Below are positions 29,730 to 39,407 of a stretch of DNA of 64,000 nucleotides, piece after piece. Below the pieces are notes generated by a model that was given only the letters and a program-made list of their open reading frames with translations, ran no database searches and was not told the DNA's origin. This DNA comes from Medakamo hakoo (lineage: Eukaryota > Chlorophyta > Trebouxiophyceae > Coccomyxaceae), in the NCBI GenBank assembly GCA_026636295.1, contig CP089450.1, forward strand, positions 248,001 through 312,000. The letters run 5' to 3'. The position numbers and the translations under genes are program-made. The stretch's first letter is position 1, and the number at the start of each line of letters is the position of its first letter.

Positions 29730-30800
29730 TCAGTTGCATGCCTTCTCCCTCATCAGCCTGCCCACCGCCCGCCGGGCCGCCGCCACCTCAGCCGCCCACC
29801 CTGCCGCCTCCGCCCGGCGCCGGGCTTCCGCGCGAGCCGCCCGGTCTTCCGCGGCCACCGCCCGTGCCGCTGCCGCCGCTTCACGGTCGGCCGCCGCCTG
29901 GGCGGCGGCCCGTGCCGTCGCGACGGCCGCGCCCGCCTCACGCTTCCACCGTGCCAGGGCCGCGTGCGCCTCCCGGCGGGCGGCGGCGACGCGGCGGGCG
30001 GCGGACGCGTGCGCCGCCCGGCGCGCGGCCGCGGCTTGTGCTGCCGTCGCCACCGCGCCGGCGTCGGCGCCCGCGCTGGCAGCGGCGGCCGCGCCGAGCG
30101 CGTCCGCCAGTGCCCGTTCCAGGCCCGCGGCTTTTTCGGTGGCGGCCACCGCTTCGGCCCGGGCGGCGACCGCGTCCCGGCTGGCTTCCAGAGCCGTGGT
30201 CCGGGCGGCCGCCGCCGCCACGACGGCCGCCGCCGCCCGGTCTTCGGCCGCCCGGCGAGCCGCCTCGCCCGCCGCGGCGGCCGCGCGCGCGGCCGCCGCG
30301 GCCGCCGCCGCCCGGTCCGCCGCCACGCGCTTGTGGCCGGCTAGCTGGTCTTGCAGGGTGGCGAGGCGCGCGGCAAGCTGGCGTTCACGCGGGCGCAGGG
30401 GAGGGCGCGCGTCACCACCCTCCCCACCGCAGCACTCGCAGCGCCCGCCGTCGCCGCCGCCGCCCAGGCGGGCGACCAGCGCCGCCAGGCGCGCCGCGTC
30501 CTCGCCCGCCGCGGCTTGAGCCGCTTCCAGGGCGGCCGCCACATCCAGCTCCCTGGCCCGGGCCGCAAACAGGGCTTCTGTGGCGGACCGGGCGGCTCGG
30601 CGGGCGGCGGCCGCGTCGGCGGCGGCGGCGGCGACGGCTGCTTCCGCGACGGCCGCGGCGTCCACCATGGAGCGGGCGACGGACGCGGCGCGGGCGCGTG
30701 GGAGGGTGGTCAGGCCCGCCTCGTCTGCCGTGGGCGCGTGCTTGGCAGTGCAGGCCGGCCCTGGCGGGGAGGCGGGAGGGGTGCCAAGGGGGGGCGGCAT
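29730..30800 (-). CDS. Ala-rich coiled-coil protein, function unknown
   Basis: Predicted 356 residues from the ATG that begins MPPPLGTPP. After a short Pro-rich start, nearly the whole chain is long Ala/Arg/Glu helix with heptad-like spacing (for example ERQLAARLATLQDQLAG and ARREAHAALARWKREAG), interrupted once by a Cys/Gly stretch (RCECCGGEGG). It ends GRLMREKACN. I recognise no family. Coding status rests on the continuous frame, an ATG start and acidic/basic helix pattern, but the antisense strand is open too and also Ala-rich, so caution is needed. A cytoskeletal or scaffold role is only a guess. Confidence 0.5.
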   Translation of the reverse strand: MPPPLGTPPASPPGPACTAKHAPTADEAGLTTLPRARAASVARSMVDAAAVAEAAVAAAAADAAAARRAARSATEALFAARARELDVAAALEAAQAAAGEDAARLAALVARLGGGGDGGRCECCGGEGGDARPPLRPRERQLAARLATLQDQLAGHKRVAADRAAAAAAAARAAAAAGEAARRAAEDRAAAAVVAAAAARTTALEASRDAVAARAEAVAATEKAAGLERALADALGAAAAASAGADAGAVATAAQAAAARRAAHASAARRVAAARREAHAALARWKREAGAAVATARAAAQAAADREAAAAARAVAAEDRAARAEARRRAEAAGWAAEVAAARRAVGRLMREKACN

Positions 30801-30992
30801 GGCTGTGGGCGGCGGCGGCGTGTTGTGCCGTGGCGGGGAGCGTGTAACTGAGCGTGTGTGGGAGGGGGAGGCTGAGGGTCGCGGACGTGCACGGACGCGC
30901 AGCCACAGCCGAGATAAGAAACAAACAAGCGCGAGGCGAGCGGCGCCTGGCTCGCCCCCCTCCACCGCCCAGCTTTCCCACCCGCCCTTGCC

Positions 30993-33145
30993 ATGTTCAA
31001 GAAGAACACGACCGTCAAGGAGACGCGCCTGTTGAGCGGCAAGGACGCCAAAGGCGTCCGGCGCAGGCTGGAGGATCAGTTTCGGTCAATTGATGGTGCG
31101 CTGCTGCGCGTGTGGCGCGCGCCCCCGACGCGGTCGCGCGCACCGCTGGCCGTCAATGGGTCTGGCAGCGCCCGCGTCTGGGCTTGGAGTGGGGGGTGGT
31201 GGGTGCGGCAGGCGACGGCTGGCTGGCGCGGCCAGCCCGGCGGGACGCATCGCGGGCTGGCCGCACCCCCCCCTGCTTTTCATCCACTCCACCTCCACCC
31301 CTCACACCACCCACAGACGCCATCCTCGCCCGCCTCCTCCCACCGAAAGCCGACATCACCATGCTGAAACTTTCCAACCGGCACACGGCCTACGCCGTCA
31401 ACGGCGTGCCCGTCCTCTTCGAGCTGGACCGGTCGCCCGCCCTGCTGCCGACCGTGCACGGCCTGTGGGCGGCCGGGCCGGGCGCGCGCCTGCTCCCGGC
31501 CGTCTACACCCACTCCGAGGTGTCGCCCAAAGTGTTGGGGGGCGCGGACCTGTTCCTCCAAGGCTTCATCGTGCCGGACGGCGGCCTGCCCCCCCTCGCC
31601 GCGGGCGACGTCGCCGTGCTGAGCCTGGACCCGGCCGCGGCCAACGGCGGCGCGGGCGGCCACGCGCACGCGTTTGCGATCGGCGTCATGGAGTGCTCCT
31701 CCGAGGAAGCGGCGTCCAGCGGCATGAAGGGCAAGGGCTTGCGGCTGCTGCACCACTACCCGGACGGGCTGTGGGCGCTGGGCGAGGGCGCCAAAGCGCC
31801 CGGGCCGGAGTTCACGCCCGCCCGGGTGTTTCACGCGTCTGGGCACGCGGGGGGCGAGCCGGCGGGCGCGGACAAGCCGGCCAAAGCGCCGAAGAAGGAG
31901 AAGGCGGAGCGGCCGGAATCGGCTGGGCGGCCACCCGACGCGGCGGGCGACGCGGCCGCGGCGGCCGTCGCGGGCCTGGACTTGAATGGAGGTGGAGGGG
32001 CGGCGGCCGCGCCGCCGCCGCCGCCGTCCAGCGCTGCGGCCGCGGCCGCGGCCGCCCCGGCCGTCCCTGGCGCGTCCCTCCCGCCCGGCCTGGACTACGA
32101 CACCCCGGCCGGCCAGGACGCCCTGGCCCTGCACTGCCTGCTGCGCGCCCTGATTGCGACGCCAGACTCCACCCTGCCCTGCCTCACCTCCGACCTCCAG
32201 GCACGCATGACGGCCGCCGCGCCGCCGGGCGCCCGCCTCGACCTGAAGAAGAGCTCGTTCAAGCAGCTGGCCAAGCTGCTGAAAAAGTACGACAAGGAAA
32301 AACTGCTGGCGGTCAAGCTGGTGCGGAAGCAGGACTGCCTGGCGGCCGTGGACCGGGCGCACCCGCTGTACACAGCGGCCGTGGACGCGGGCGGCGGTGG
32401 CGGTGACGGCGGCCCGGCGCCTGCGTCCGCGGCGCCCGCCGCGGCGGCGGCGGCGCCGCCACCGGCCGCCGCCGCCCCGATCAAAATGGCGACCGCCTAC
32501 CGCGTCGCGTCCATGCTCCGCCCCATCTTCGAGGCGGCGCACGGCGGCCCCGGCGGCCTGGACAAAGACCGCCTGTACAGCGCGGCCGAGTGCGAGGCCG
32601 CGCTGCGGGCCTACGCCGACGCGCACGGCCTGACGAGCTTCGTCGGCGGGTCGTCCGCCGACGCGGCCGACGCCATTGCGCTCGACGCCCTCCTGGCGGG
32701 CGGTCTGTTCAACAAGAGGGAGGCCGTGGCCGTGGGTGACGCCCACCCGGCGGGCGACCTGCTGGACCGGCTGGTCGCCCGCCTGGCCGAGCACACGGTC
32801 GTCACCCGGCGGCTGCCGGGCGGCGGCACTGCGACGGCCGTGCGGCGGGGTGGGCCGCCCAAGCTGGTGGTGTCGGTCGAAGACCGGGTGGGCGGGCGCA
32901 AGCACTTGACCCACCTCGTCGGCGTCGAAGGCTTTGCCCTCAAGCCGGATGAGATGGCGACGGCCCTGGCCAAAAAGTTTCAGACGTCCACGTCCCTCAC
33001 CAAGACGGGCGGGAGCGCAAAGGCGGGGACGGAGCCGGTGTGCGACATCGCCATCCAAGGCGACGTCGCGGCCGCGCTGGTGTCTTTTTTGAAGAGCGAG
33101 TACGGGTTGGGCGGGGCGCACGTCGAGGTGAAGGGCGGGCGGTAG
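30993..33145 (+). CDS. EIF2D: eukaryotic translation initiation factor 2D (ligatin)
   Basis: Two exons, 30993-31095 and 31317-33145, phase 1; 643 residues. The N-terminus MFKKNTTVKETRLLSGKD and the following YAVNGVPVLFELD, LLPTVHGLW and FLQGFIVPDGG blocks form the DUF1947/PUA part. A central SWIB/MDM2-like region spans roughly residues 300-400 (around KSSFKQLAKLLKKYDKEKLL), after an Ala/Lys-rich linker. The C-terminus carries the SUI1/eIF1-like domain (GRKHLTHLVGVEGFAL). eIF2D binds the 40S subunit, delivers or removes tRNA independently of GTP and helps recycle post-termination complexes. The last 45 bp including the stop codon are tandemly duplicated just downstream. Confidence 0.93.
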
Positions 33146-33190
33146 TACGGGTTGGGCGGGGCGCACGTCGAGGTGAAGGGCGGGCGGTGA
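33101..33190 (+). repeat. 45-bp tandem duplication across the eIF2D stop codon
   Basis: Copy 1 is 33101-33145 (ending in the TAG stop) and copy 2 is 33146-33190 (ending TGA). The first 43 bases are identical; only the final two differ, as AG versus GA. The unit is divisible by three, so copy 2 stays in frame with the gene and would encode the same last 14 residues. Confidence 0.95.
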
Positions 33191-33406
33191 GAAAGCAGGA
33201 GGAATGGAAAAAAGTGCGGTTTCGGCAGCAAAATCGGTTTTTTCATGCTTTGGAGATCTCTCTCTCTCCCCCGTCCCAAACCACTCCTCCACCACTCTTC
33301 AACACCCTTTTTGGTTTTTGTTCTTGTTTTCTTCACGATGTAGGGACACACAATGCAAAATGAGAGGGGAGGGGGGGGGGAAAAGACTTCAAAAGGTGGT
33401 GGTGTG

Positions 33407-35815
33407 TCAGGCGCTCGCGGCCGGTGGTCGCGGCTCACCCCGCCCAGCCGCAACGGCGGCCGCAGCTTCGGCCGCGCGCGCCCGGGCGAGGGCGGCCGCC
33501 AACGGCCCACCACTCACCGCCGCCGCCGCGCGCGCCCGGGCCGCCCGCCGCCCACCCACGGGCGAGGCCGACCGGCCCACCGACGCGGCCGCGTGCAGGC
33601 GGGCCGCGTCTTCCTGCGTGGCCAGGAGCGCGGCCTTCAGCTCTTCGTCCAGCCAAGAGGCCACGGCGGCGGGGATGGACCCGCCGCCGTGGGCGGTCCC
33701 CTCAGCCGACGCGGGCTCGCTGGCCGTGTCGCCGCCGGAGCCACCGGACAGGAGCGAGAACCGGCCGCCGCCGTGGCCCGACCCGCCGGCCACGGGTGCG
33801 GCGGGCGCGCCGGCGCCAGCTGCGGGCACCGCCGGCAGCTGGCCCAGCTCGACCGCGACGTCCAGGCGGACCAGGATGTCGGCCCGGGCGCGGGGCGTGG
33901 CCGTGCCATTGGCATTCGCGGCCGTGCTCCCACCGAAAAAGGCGGACCCGCCGCGGGTGGACAGGTCGGCGAAAAAGCCGCCGGCCCGGCCCGACCCGCC
34001 GCCGCCGTGGAAGAGGGCGCCCGCGCGGACGGACGGTTCAACGGCGGCGCTGCCGCCGTCCACTCCACCGTCTCCCGACCCGCGGCCAAAGGACCGGCCG
34101 CCGTGCATGGTGAAGTCACGGGTCAGGCGACGGGGCGGGGAGGTGGCGGGGGAGGGCCGGGCAGCGGCGGCGGTGGTCGCGGTCGCAGCCAGACCACCGC
34201 CGTCGTCGCTCTCCTCGCCCGCCGTGGCCGGCGGGCGGGCACAGCAAAAGACGCCGCCGCCAGCACGGCGGCGCCTGAAGTGGCCACTCACCTCACCCTC
34301 GTCCTTGGGCGCGCCCGCGCCAAAACGCCCGCTGGCGGCGGCGGCCTCGGCAGCCGCGGCCAGCTCTGCGGCCGTGGCGGCGGCCGCGTCGTCCGCGCCC
34401 TCGTCCGTCGACGGCCGGTGGTGGCGCGAGCCGCCGGCCAGGAAGCCGCCACCGCCGCGCCCACTGCCTCCTGCTTCGAACGCGCCCAGGCTGCTGGAGT
34501 CCGGGCTGCCCGCGACGGCCAGGGCCGCGGCCCGGGACGCGGACCGGCGCAGCTTGCGCCCCGTCGCTTCGGGGAAGGACGGCACGCCGGGCGGCAGGAG
34601 GTCGACGACCACGACGGACGCGTCGTCCTTGGGTTCGTGGCCCTGGGCAGCCAGGATGGCGGCAATGACAGCGTCCGCGGCTTCGGGCGCGGCGTGCGGC
34701 CGGGCGGCGCGGGCGACGCGGCCCATGCCCAGCGCGTCCCACACGCCGTCGCTGGCGAGCAGCAGCCGCCCGCCCTCGTGCGGCAGGCGGACCTGGGCGA
34801 CGGACGGGGAGGGGACGAGCAGGCCGGGCGGCAGGTCCAGGTCGCCGACGACGCGGGCGTTGGCGACGCCGCCGCCGGTCTTGGCGTCGCACGCCTGGCC
34901 GCCGTCGGCAGCCCACACCCGCAGCGGCCCGACGCCTGACCGCGGGTCGGCCGCCGGGCCGCGGCCGGAACGGCACACGTTGGTCACCCGCCCGCCCGCC
35001 GCCCGCACGCGCGCCGCTTCGCGGGCATTGCCGTCCACCCGATGGTCTCCCGTCAACGCCAGGACGCCGCCGCCGCCCGGCAGGTCGAGCGCCGCGTGCG
35101 AGTCGCCGACGTTGGCGACCGTCACGAGCCGGCCGGCCTGCAGCACCAGCGTCGCCGTGCAGCCGCCACTCCTGCCGTGCGCCGCCCAGGACAGGTGCAG
35201 GGCGTGGATGGCGGCTGTCAGGGCGCGGGCCAGGCCGCCACGCCAGGCGGCGGCGGCGAGCGCGGGGTCCTCAGGCTCCGACGGCGGCGGGTCGGCCGCG
35301 CCCCCGGCGTCCGCCGCCGCCTCGCCGCCGCCTTCGACGGCGGGGGTCCCACCGCCAGCCAGACCGTTGGCACCAGCAGCGACGTCCGGCGGCGGCGGGC
35401 CAGCCAGCCCCAAGCACGCGTCGCAGCCGCACCCCTCCCGTTCGGACGGCGGCGGGTCGCCTGGCGGGAGGGCGGCGTGCACTGCGCCCGCCACCTCGCG
35501 CGCGCAGTGCCGCGCCGCCGCGGAACCAGCGTGGCCGTCAAAGACGGCGAACAGGCTGTACACGTGTGGGCTGTGCGGGTGGACGCCCGTGGCCACCGAG
35601 TACGCCGACGCAGACGACTTGGTTGGTGGCTGGGTCGGCGGCGGCGGTGGCGGCGAGTGTGCGCCGCCGCCGCTCGCCGACGGCCAGGGCACGCCCGCCA
35701 GCGTGACGACCAGGTCCTCTCCCTTTGTCCAGATTTGGCTGGAGGCGTAGTGCAGGCTACGCGGACCCCGTGTGGAGGCCCCGCCGGAGGGCGCGGGCCG
35801 GAGCGAGGCCGACAT
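33407..35815 (-). CDS. PP2C-family Ser/Thr phosphatase (paralogue A)
   Basis: Single exon, 802 residues. PPM/PP2C motifs: FAVFDGHAG (DGH 93-95), GGCTATLVLQAGRLVTVANVGDS, TGDHR, VGPLRVW, LLASDGVWDALG and EPKDDASVVVVDLLP. The last Asp residues of these motifs are those that hold the two catalytic metal ions in the family. The catalytic part ends near residue 400; about 400 further residues are low-complexity, with GGGVFCC and a conserved-looking tail (VRLDVAVELGQLP, then WLDEELKAALLATQ). The catalytic pattern resembles a plant PP2C group that keeps a long C-terminal tail. Its closest visible relative is the neighbouring gene on the other strand. Confidence 0.9.
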   Translation of the reverse strand: MSASLRPAPSGGASTRGPRSLHYASSQIWTKGEDLVVTLAGVPWPSASGGGAHSPPPPPPTQPPTKSSASAYSVATGVHPHSPHVYSLFAVFDGHAGSAAARHCAREVAGAVHAALPPGDPPPSEREGCGCDACLGLAGPPPPDVAAGANGLAGGGTPAVEGGGEAAADAGGAADPPPSEPEDPALAAAAWRGGLARALTAAIHALHLSWAAHGRSGGCTATLVLQAGRLVTVANVGDSHAALDLPGGGGVLALTGDHRVDGNAREAARVRAAGGRVTNVCRSGRGPAADPRSGVGPLRVWAADGGQACDAKTGGGVANARVVGDLDLPPGLLVPSPSVAQVRLPHEGGRLLLASDGVWDALGMGRVARAARPHAAPEAADAVIAAILAAQGHEPKDDASVVVVDLLPPGVPSFPEATGRKLRRSASRAAALAVAGSPDSSSLGAFEAGGSGRGGGGFLAGGSRHHRPSTDEGADDAAAATAAELAAAAEAAAASGRFGAGAPKDEGEVSGHFRRRRAGGGVFCCARPPATAGEESDDGGGLAATATTAAAARPSPATSPPRRLTRDFTMHGGRSFGRGSGDGGVDGGSAAVEPSVRAGALFHGGGGSGRAGGFFADLSTRGGSAFFGGSTAANANGTATPRARADILVRLDVAVELGQLPAVPAAGAGAPAAPVAGGSGHGGGRFSLLSGGSGGDTASEPASAEGTAHGGGSIPAAVASWLDEELKAALLATQEDAARLHAAASVGRSASPVGGRRAARARAAAAVSGGPLAAALARARAAEAAAAVAAGRGEPRPPAASA

Positions 35816-36354
35816 AAGCTTGGTGAGCGAAACGGCAGATGCAAAGCCGAATTTTTTTTTTGATTCTAGTGTGGCGGCGGCGCAGCGTTCACCCGTCCGG
35901 CGTGGGGACGGGCGGCCCGCAGGCCGCTATGCACTTGGGGCTGTGCCTGGAGGGCGGGGACGGGTTGGCAGTGGTGGCGGCAAGGCGGGCGAGCGCTCGC
36001 CGGGTTAGTACAGCCGGCCTGCCCCTTTGCCACGCCCTGTTTCGCCTGTGGAAGAAGAGTGTGAGGTGAAGCGAAGAAGCGGAACCCAGTCTTGCAATTT
36101 GCAGTTGAGCCCGCGCGCGCGCGACCGTCGTCCGCCGCGCACTTGGGCTGCGCACCACCCCCCTTGTGCGGGAGAGACAGGCCCTGGACTCTTTGGGCCA
36201 GGCGCTGGCATCCAAGGAGCGCAGGCCCGGCCGCGGCGCGGCGAAGCCAACCCCCCCACCAAACACGCCGCGCGCTGCGCCCTCGCGCTCCCCAATCAGT
36301 CCCGTCGCGCCCGGCGGCTGCGCACCCTCTCCCGCGGCTCCTCCCCGCCCGCAC
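35816..36354. promoter_or_regulatory. shared upstream region of the divergent PP2C pair
   Basis: This 539-bp interval separates the start codons of the two PP2C paralogues and must contain both promoters. I see no TATA box that I would defend. No coding feature is supported in it. Confidence 0.5.
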
Positions 36355-38936
36355 ATGCCGCACGTGCTCGCGCCCGATTCTCCCATGGAGGTTGGCGAGT
36401 CTGCAGCGTTCGGCAGCGGCAAGATGGGTGCGTTTTCCTTTTCTTTGTTGTTGGGTGCCGCAGTCAGTACTCTCAGCTGAGGCGGGGGCGGCGTGAGTGA
36501 GGGCGCAACAGGGCTGCGCCCTCCCGCCGGCCGGCGTCGCCCGCGTCGGCGCTGTTTCCAACGTCAGACTGTAGCCAGTATCCCGACGCACCCATCAACA
36601 TCGATGGAAGGGAGTGTTGGGCCCGACCACGCCCCGGTCGCCCCGCATTGCGCTCGTCGCGCGCGCGCGCGTCGGAGGCCTCACGCCGCGCCACACCCCA
36701 TCTCCCATACACATCACGCCTGGCCCCCTCTCCCCCCACCCCCTCCCTCCCCAAATCCCCCCAGACATCCCGCCACCCTCCCCGGCCACGCCGGCGCCCA
36801 CCCGCTCCGTCCACTGCGGCGTCGTCGAGCTCCGTTTAAAAGGCGAAGACCGGTCGGCTGTGGTGCTGAACGCTCCCTGGCCGACGGCCGGCGCGGACGG
36901 CGGCGAGAAGCGCAGGCAGCAGCAGCCGCGCCCGGCGGGCGGCGGCGCGGGTGGTGGCCGGCCCGGCCCGGCGACGTGGTTGTTGGACGACGCCGCGTCC
37001 TCGGCCGCCGGCACGCCCCTCGACCTCGCCCCGCCCGCGCCCGGCGACCGGGCCCGCGCCCACGCGGCCGTCGCATCGCCCGGCACGGCCGGCTACACGC
37101 TCGCGGCCGTCTTCGACGGCCACAATGGCCCGCAGGCGGCCGCGCACTGCGCGGCCGAACTGGCCGCGGCCGTCCGGTCCCGCCTCCCCGCCGGCGCGCC
37201 ACCGCCGGGCGAAGTCGACTCGGACGATGAGGAGGAGGAGGGTGGCAGCGCCGACGACTCCGCCGGCGCGGCGTGGCGCGGCGGCCTGGCGGCCGCACTG
37301 GCCGGCGCCTTCCACGAGTTGCAGCACACGTGGGCCGGGCGCGGGCGCCTGGGCGGGTGCACGGCCACCGTCCTGCTCCAGGCGGGCCGCCTGGTCACGG
37401 TCGCCAATGTGGGCGATTCCTTGGCCTTGCTGGACTCTGGCGCGTCCGTCATGCCGCTGACGGGCGACCACCGGTGAGTGTTTGGGCGGCGGCGGGGCGC
37501 GCGGCGCCCCCTCCATTTCCAAAGCCTCTCTCTCTCTCGCGCGCCTGGTGGCACTCACGCCCCCCCCCTCCCCCCCCCCTCCCCCCCCCCCTCCCCCCCC
37601 CCCCCCCCTCCCACACGCCAACGCCCTCCCCAGCGTCCACAACTCCCGCCGCGAGCAAGACCGCGTCCGCGCCGCCGGCGGCCTGGTCACCAACATCTCC
37701 CTGACGGGCTCGGGCCCGTCCGACGACCCGCGCGCCGGCCTGGGCCCCCTCCGCATCTGGCCGGGCGGCGTCGCCAACGCGCGCGCGATCGGCGACTTTG
37801 ACGTGCCCGGCCTCCTCCTGCCCTGCCCGCACATCACCCAGGTGCGGGTGCCGCGGGAGGGCGGCCGCATCGTCATCGCATCCGACGGCGTGTGGGACTC
37901 CGTGGACCTGCACCGGTGCGCCAAGGTGGCGCGGCCGTACGCCGCGCCGGAAGCGGCCGACCGGGTCGTGACGCAGGCCGTCCGCGCCCAGGGCGGCGCG
38001 CCCAAGGACGACGCGACGGTGATTGTGCTGGACGTGCTGCCCTCGGGGACGCCGTCCTTCCCCGAAGCGTTGGGGCGGCGCCTGAAACGGTCCGTCTCCC
38101 GCGCCGCCGCCCTGGCGGTCGCCGAAGCGGCGGGCGGGGGGCCCCCCGACGCGCCCGGCGCGGCCGGCGGCCCGTCCGCCTCCCGCCGCCGGTCCGGCTC
38201 CGTCTCGCCCAGCCGCCGCAGCGGGGACGGCGGCGGCGGCGGCGAGGACGGCCCCGGCTCCACGGGCTCCAGCAAGCGCGGCGGCGGCGTGCTGGGCTGC
38301 TGCCTGGCCGCGCCCGCGACGGGCGAGGACGACGACGCAGGCTGTGAGGCGCGCCTCACGCCGCCGCCGCACCCGTCCCAGCTGGAGCCGCTCCGCAAGG
38401 TCGACGGCGACCGCACGGTGCGCGGCGGCGGGTACGGCCCCTCCGTCCGGGGCGGGACGGAGTTCCAGGGCGCCGTCGCGGGGTCGCGCCGGCCGTCCAC
38501 GGACGGCCTGCCCTCCGGCTCGCCGACCAGCGGTCACTTGGAGGGGTCGACCCACTCGGCCGGGTCGGCGGGCGCCGCCCTGCGCGCGGCGGGCGTCGAC
38601 GTCGGCGGCTCCTCCTCCCGCCCGCGCGCCCGCGTCTTGCACACGGTGGACGTGGCTGTGTTGTTGGGGCACCTGCCCCCGGCGCCCTGCGACGTCTCCA
38701 AAGGCGACCCCGGCTCCTCCGGCGGCGGCGGCGGCGACGCGGCGGCGGCCTGGCTGTCGGCCGCGCTCAAGGCGGAGCTGCTGCACTTGCAGGCCGACGC
38801 CCACCGCGTCCACGCCTCCCGGTCCGGCTCCCGCGCGCCCGCCCTCCTGAGGCAGCCGTCTGGCGGGCCCGCCGACGTGTCGCGGCGCACTGGCGCGGGG
38901 CCCACGCCGGTCGTCGTCGTGCCGGCGCTGAAATAG
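36355..38936 (+). CDS. PP2C-family Ser/Thr phosphatase (paralogue B)
   Basis: Three exons, 36355-36427, 36765-37473 and 37634-38936; 694 residues. Motifs: KGEDRSAVVLNA, FDGHNG (DGH 142-144), GGCTATVLLQAGRLVTVANVGDS, TGDHR, LGPLRIWPGG, IASDGVWDSVD and PKDDATVIVLDVLPSG. The second intron lies exactly within the Arg codon of TGDHR; paralogue A reads through this place without an intron. The tail has GGGVLGCC, VDVAVLLGHLP and WLSAALKAELLHLQADAHR, matching the tail of paralogue A in order. A downstream Met (MEVGESAAF at 36385) is an alternative start. The target is unknown. Confidence 0.9.
37560..37613 (+). repeat. near-pure poly-C tract in PP2C intron 2
   Basis: About 50 bases of C interrupted by five single T residues fill the 3' part of the 160-nt intron just before its acceptor. 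It forms the polypyrimidine tract and could fold as an i-motif/G-quadruplex pair. Confidence 0.85.
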
Positions 38937-39407
38937 GGGGCGCCCACCATCCTGGCCCTCCCACCCTCTCTCCCTTTTTCGTCCCATTTTTTTATTCCTA
39001 GACCGTCCCTGCAGGATCGATCCCCCTCTCCCAAGCCTTCAAAAACACAGGCGGGCGGGCGGGAGTGCACAATGACCACGAAGACGGCGCGCATGGGCTG
39101 TGCCCCTCCATGCCGGGGTGGTGAGCCTGTCGCTCTGTGTCTTCGTGCGCCGCACCCCCCCAACCCACACCGCCCGCCGTGTTTTTTTTCTCACTCACGC
39201 TCATGATTGACACGGACAGAAGTATAATCTTTCTCATCTTCTTTTTTTCTATCTGCCATCTTTCACCTTTGCGTGTTTTTCTTCCAAGTTGGGCGTACGC
39301 GCGTTTTTTTCGATCCTTTCCTTCCCACGTTCCACCAAAAATAAGTTTTGTTAATGTAAAAGAACACCGAGGCCAAGGCACAAGTATCTTTCTAACACAC
39401 GCTCTCT
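38937..39407. other. convergent intergenic region, AT-richer
   Basis: Lies between the 3' ends of PP2C B and the phosphopantetheinyl transferase. From about 39180 to 39400 the base composition is much less GC-rich than elsewhere, with T-runs. A TGTAA is present at 39355 on the + strand. No gene seen. Confidence 0.45.

Noticed and set aside
29734-30847. Two open + strand frames across the Ala-rich coiled-coil gene.
   Set aside because: Both give Pro/Arg or Ala/Ser-rich strings without helix periodicity and overlap the likely 3' end of the SDR. The - strand has an ATG start and helical pattern, so I kept only that, with low confidence.
33204-35750. An 848-codon open frame on the strand opposite the PP2C gene, and similar long antisense frames opposite most genes.
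   Set aside because: In DNA this GC-rich, stop codons are rare in all frames. These frames have Arg/Pro/Ala-biased composition and no motifs, while the opposite strand carries complete domain signatures.
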